Assembly (NCBI GenBank): GCA_903857795.1
Contig: CAIOGM010000156.1
Coordinates: forward strand, 1 to 51,516
Source of the DNA: an uncultured Geobacter sp.
GTDB lineage: Bacteria; Desulfobacterota; Desulfuromonadia; Geobacterales; CAIOGM01
DNA: 51,516 nt
Direction of reading: 5' to 3'
In this document: positions 49,720 to 51,516 of the stretch, piece by piece
Numbering within the stretch: position 1 is the stretch's first letter
Layout of the letters: every line of letters begins with the position of its first letter
The notes under the pieces: model-generated
What the model saw: only the letters and a program-made list of their open reading frames with translations
Told to the model about the DNA's origin: nothing
Database searches by the model: none
Translations under genes and position numbers: made by a program

Positions 49720-50259
49720 ATGAAACATACGATTTTGACGATCGCCCTGCTGATTATGACCGGTTGCAGCGCCTCTGTACCGACGCTCAAAACAGTAGAC
49801 AAGGTTGACATCAAGCGCTTCATGGGGCCTTGGTACGTCATCGCCTGTATTCCGACCTTCATCGAAACTGATTCCTACAACGGCGTCGAATCCTACCGGC
49901 TTGAACCAGACGGCAGTATCGACACGGTCTTTACCTTCAACAGGGGGGGCTTTGACGGTCCGCTCAAACGTTACAACCCTCGCGGTTTTATTGTAGATAC
50001 GGTCAACAACTCCACCTGGGGAATGCAATTCATCTGGCCGTTCAAGGCTGAATACCTGATCACCCACCTGAATGAGGATTACAGCCAGACGGTCATCGGC
50101 CGCAATAAGCGCGACTATGTCTGGATCATGGCACGTACTCCGCAGATACCGGAAGGCGATTATCAGAGGCTGGTTAACGAGCTGGAAGGACAGGGGTATG
50201 ATATCTCCAAGATTCGCAAGACACCACAGCGTTGGCCGAATGATATAAAACGTCCGTGA
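49720..50259 (+). CDS. blc: Outer-membrane lipoprotein lipocalin (Blc-like)
   Basis: 179 residues from the ATG at 49720 (GGAAAGGAGAGC). Lipobox LLIMTGC, then the lipocalin start RFMGPWYVIACIPTFIE (GxW motif), and the late YVWIMARTPQIPEGDYQRLV typical of Blc. Binds and carries fatty acids or lysophospholipids at the outer membrane. The stop overlaps the next GTG. Confidence 0.88.
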   Translation: MKHTILTIALLIMTGCSASVPTLKTVDKVDIKRFMGPWYVIACIPTFIETDSYNGVESYRLEPDGSIDTVFTFNRGGFDGPLKRYNPRGFIVDTVNNSTWGMQFIWPFKAEYLITHLNEDYSQTVIGRNKRDYVWIMARTPQIPEGDYQRLVNELEGQGYDISKIRKTPQRWPNDIKRP

Positions 50260-50792
50260 ATGACCTGACCCGCAAGTTGATCAATGTGGCGCTGTTCCAG
50301 GCAGCCTGGTTTGCGGCAGTTCTGGGGACGGTACGGGGGATGCTCTGGCTCGGCCCCGTGGCCATGATCCCTACCCTGGCGATCCATCTGGCACTACAGG
50401 AGAATCGGCGCGGTGAGGTAAAGCTGCTGCTGGCGGCGGGTGTGCTCGGCTTCCTTTTCGACACCGCATTCGCTGCGGGCGGGGTCTTCACGCCGCTGCA
50501 GCACCTTTTTCCGCGCCCTTTTAGTCCGCCTTGGATGATCTGCCTTTGGCTGAACTTTGCCGCCACACTCAATGTCTCTATGGCTTGGCTGCGAGGACGC
50601 TATCTGCTGGCTGTGCTCTTCGGAGCGATCGGCGGACCGATCGCCTATTATAGCGGGGCAAAGCTGGGAGCGACCGAGGCACTGCCGACAACGACCGGGA
50701 TGTTGCTTCTGGCGATCGGTTGGGGACTCATGACACCGCTGCTGGTCTGGCTGGCACAAGCCTTTTCGGGGAGCAAAAAGGCTCCCGTGTAA
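50256..50792 (+). CDS. DUF2878 membrane protein
   Basis: 178 residues, GTG start (GTGA overlap). Five membrane segments; ALFQAAWFAAVLG, GLFFDTA-like (LGFLFDTAFAAGGVF) and PPWMICLWLNFAATLNVSMA are DUF2878 features. Last gene of the cluster; a GGGAGC/GCTCCC hairpin lies in its last codons and may serve as terminator. Confidence 0.8.
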   Translation: MNDLTRKLINVALFQAAWFAAVLGTVRGMLWLGPVAMIPTLAIHLALQENRRGEVKLLLAAGVLGFLFDTAFAAGGVFTPLQHLFPRPFSPPWMICLWLNFAATLNVSMAWLRGRYLLAVLFGAIGGPIAYYSGAKLGATEALPTTTGMLLLAIGWGLMTPLLVWLAQAFSGSKKAPV

Positions 50793-50832
50793 GTTATTTG
50801 GCCCAATGCTAACCCAGCCGAACTGAATAAAT

Positions 50833-51516
50833 AACATATAGTTACGGTCACTTATAAAGTAATTACCGGGTCACATTTGAATACCGAGAGTGCACTGCTG
50901 ACCATCGCCCAGCATTACCGGGATCGTGGCGACCGTGAAAACTGTTTTGACGAGTTAAAGAATCAGTGGGGCTGGGGTGGCTTCACCACCCACGATCTGC
51001 ACCGGTGTCAATTTGATGGCTGGTTTGCCTTTCCGGTCACCATCAGAAGAATTCATGCCCTCGGAATGCACACCGTCTGCATGCTCAAGGAAACGGGGAA
51101 GGTAACCTATGAACTGGAGGGATGCCCTCATACCCTGAAAGAGTTGTACGGTTCCGTTCGCAAGCGCTGCGGGCGGGCCAAGGTGCTGGCCGAGGTAGAG
51201 GTCACCATCGGTGCGGACGAGCAAGGAGTCCCGGTTCCCGCTAAAATCGTCTTTGTTCGCGATCGGCAATCAAAAAAGTGGCTGGTGCTGCTGTCCACCG
51301 ACACGACTTTGATCGCTGAAGACATTATCGCGCTGTACGGACGTCGCTGGGACATCGAGACCTTCCTCAAGATGGCCAAATCGTTTCTGAATCTGGCCAA
51401 GGAGTTTCAGAGTCGCTCCTTCGATGCCTTGGTCGCCCATTCAACGGTGGTTTGCTGCCGATATATCATGCTGGAACTGGCCCGACGGACCGCCAACGAC
51501 CCTCGAACTCTCGGGA
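50833..51516 (+). pseudogene. Chimeric transposase ORF (IS1380-like piece joined to IS4-like piece), runs off the window
   Basis: One open frame from 50833 to the end with no good start. HYRDRGDRENCFDELKNQWG then WGGFTTHDLHRCQ is the C-terminal part of IS1380-type transposases. It passes in frame at about 51010 into DGWFAFPVTIRRIHALGMHT... through ALYGRRWDIETFLKMAK, which contains the YREK signature (Y-x2-R-x3-E-x6-K) of the IS4 group. The first half of both enzymes is missing, so it is a remnant from nested or recombined insertion sequences. Confidence 0.7.

Overview
The window is about 51.5 kb of GC-rich bacterial DNA. It most resembles a Geobacter-like member of the Desulfuromonadales. Three things suggest this: a secreted multidomain lipoprotein with a CxxCH haem motif, corrinoid-type methyltransferases with their ATP-dependent reductive activator, and short 7-9 bp repeats at gene ends. 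The taxonomic call is an inference from content.

Region 1 (1 to about 14,168, mostly minus strand) is the left part of a Mu-like transposable prophage. Read right to left it has the left end, a plus-strand repressor, an early promoter over a pair of 11-bp direct repeats, a Ner-like regulator, transposase A (DDE), ATPase B, a long run of small genes coupled by ATGA overlaps (including Gam and GemA homologues), a Mor activator, and a lysis module (transglycosylase, holin-like protein, nested spanin-like pair). Structural genes lie beyond the left edge. The phage end lies at the 5' end of a methyltransferase gene, which has lost about its first ten codons.

Region 2 (14.2-25.2 kb) carries four MtaA/CmuA-type (uroporphyrinogen-decarboxylase fold) methyltransferase genes, all with the HxC...C zinc motif. 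With them are a RACE-type corrinoid activator (2Fe-2S ferredoxin plus ASKHA ATPase domains) and a small Cys-rich SAM methyltransferase. Copy 1 is cut by the prophage and copy 2 has a TAA at codon 3. No corrinoid-binding protein is present. A TolC-like protein and a PASTA-clostripain secreted protease are interspersed.

Region 3 (25.2-28.9 kb, minus strand) encodes a secreted lipoprotein ending in a CxxCH motif and a NosL domain fused to an outer-membrane barrel-like domain.

Region 4 (29.2-38.2 kb) is one long operon: NifX-like protein, ABC ATPase, three substrate-binding-type proteins, permease, NifD-like, NifK-like and NifH-like proteins. NifD/K keep all six P-cluster cysteines and a cofactor-type cysteine but lack the His442 equivalent. 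The NifH homologue has lost both P-loop lysines and one [4Fe-4S] cysteine. Regions 2 and 4 start with matching leaders: a sigma70 promoter with 17-bp spacing, then a nearly identical CCAG/CTGG hairpin fused to an intrinsic terminator, then a strong SD. I infer that the two clusters are co-regulated and form one system, possibly for uptake, reductive cleavage and demethylation of an unknown compound. This is the best candidate in the window for an undescribed system.

Region 5 (38-51.5 kb) holds an Ala/Lys-rich periplasmic protein, an FKBP isomerase, a WrbA-like flavoprotein, a patch of gene remnants (aldo/keto reductase, UV-damage endonuclease), and a plus-strand envelope/lipid cluster (chalcone isomerase-like, DUF523/DUF1722, DUF1295, DUF2177, FAD amine oxidase, DUF1365, CFA synthase, lipocalin, DUF2878). 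It ends in a chimeric transposase ORF that runs off the window.
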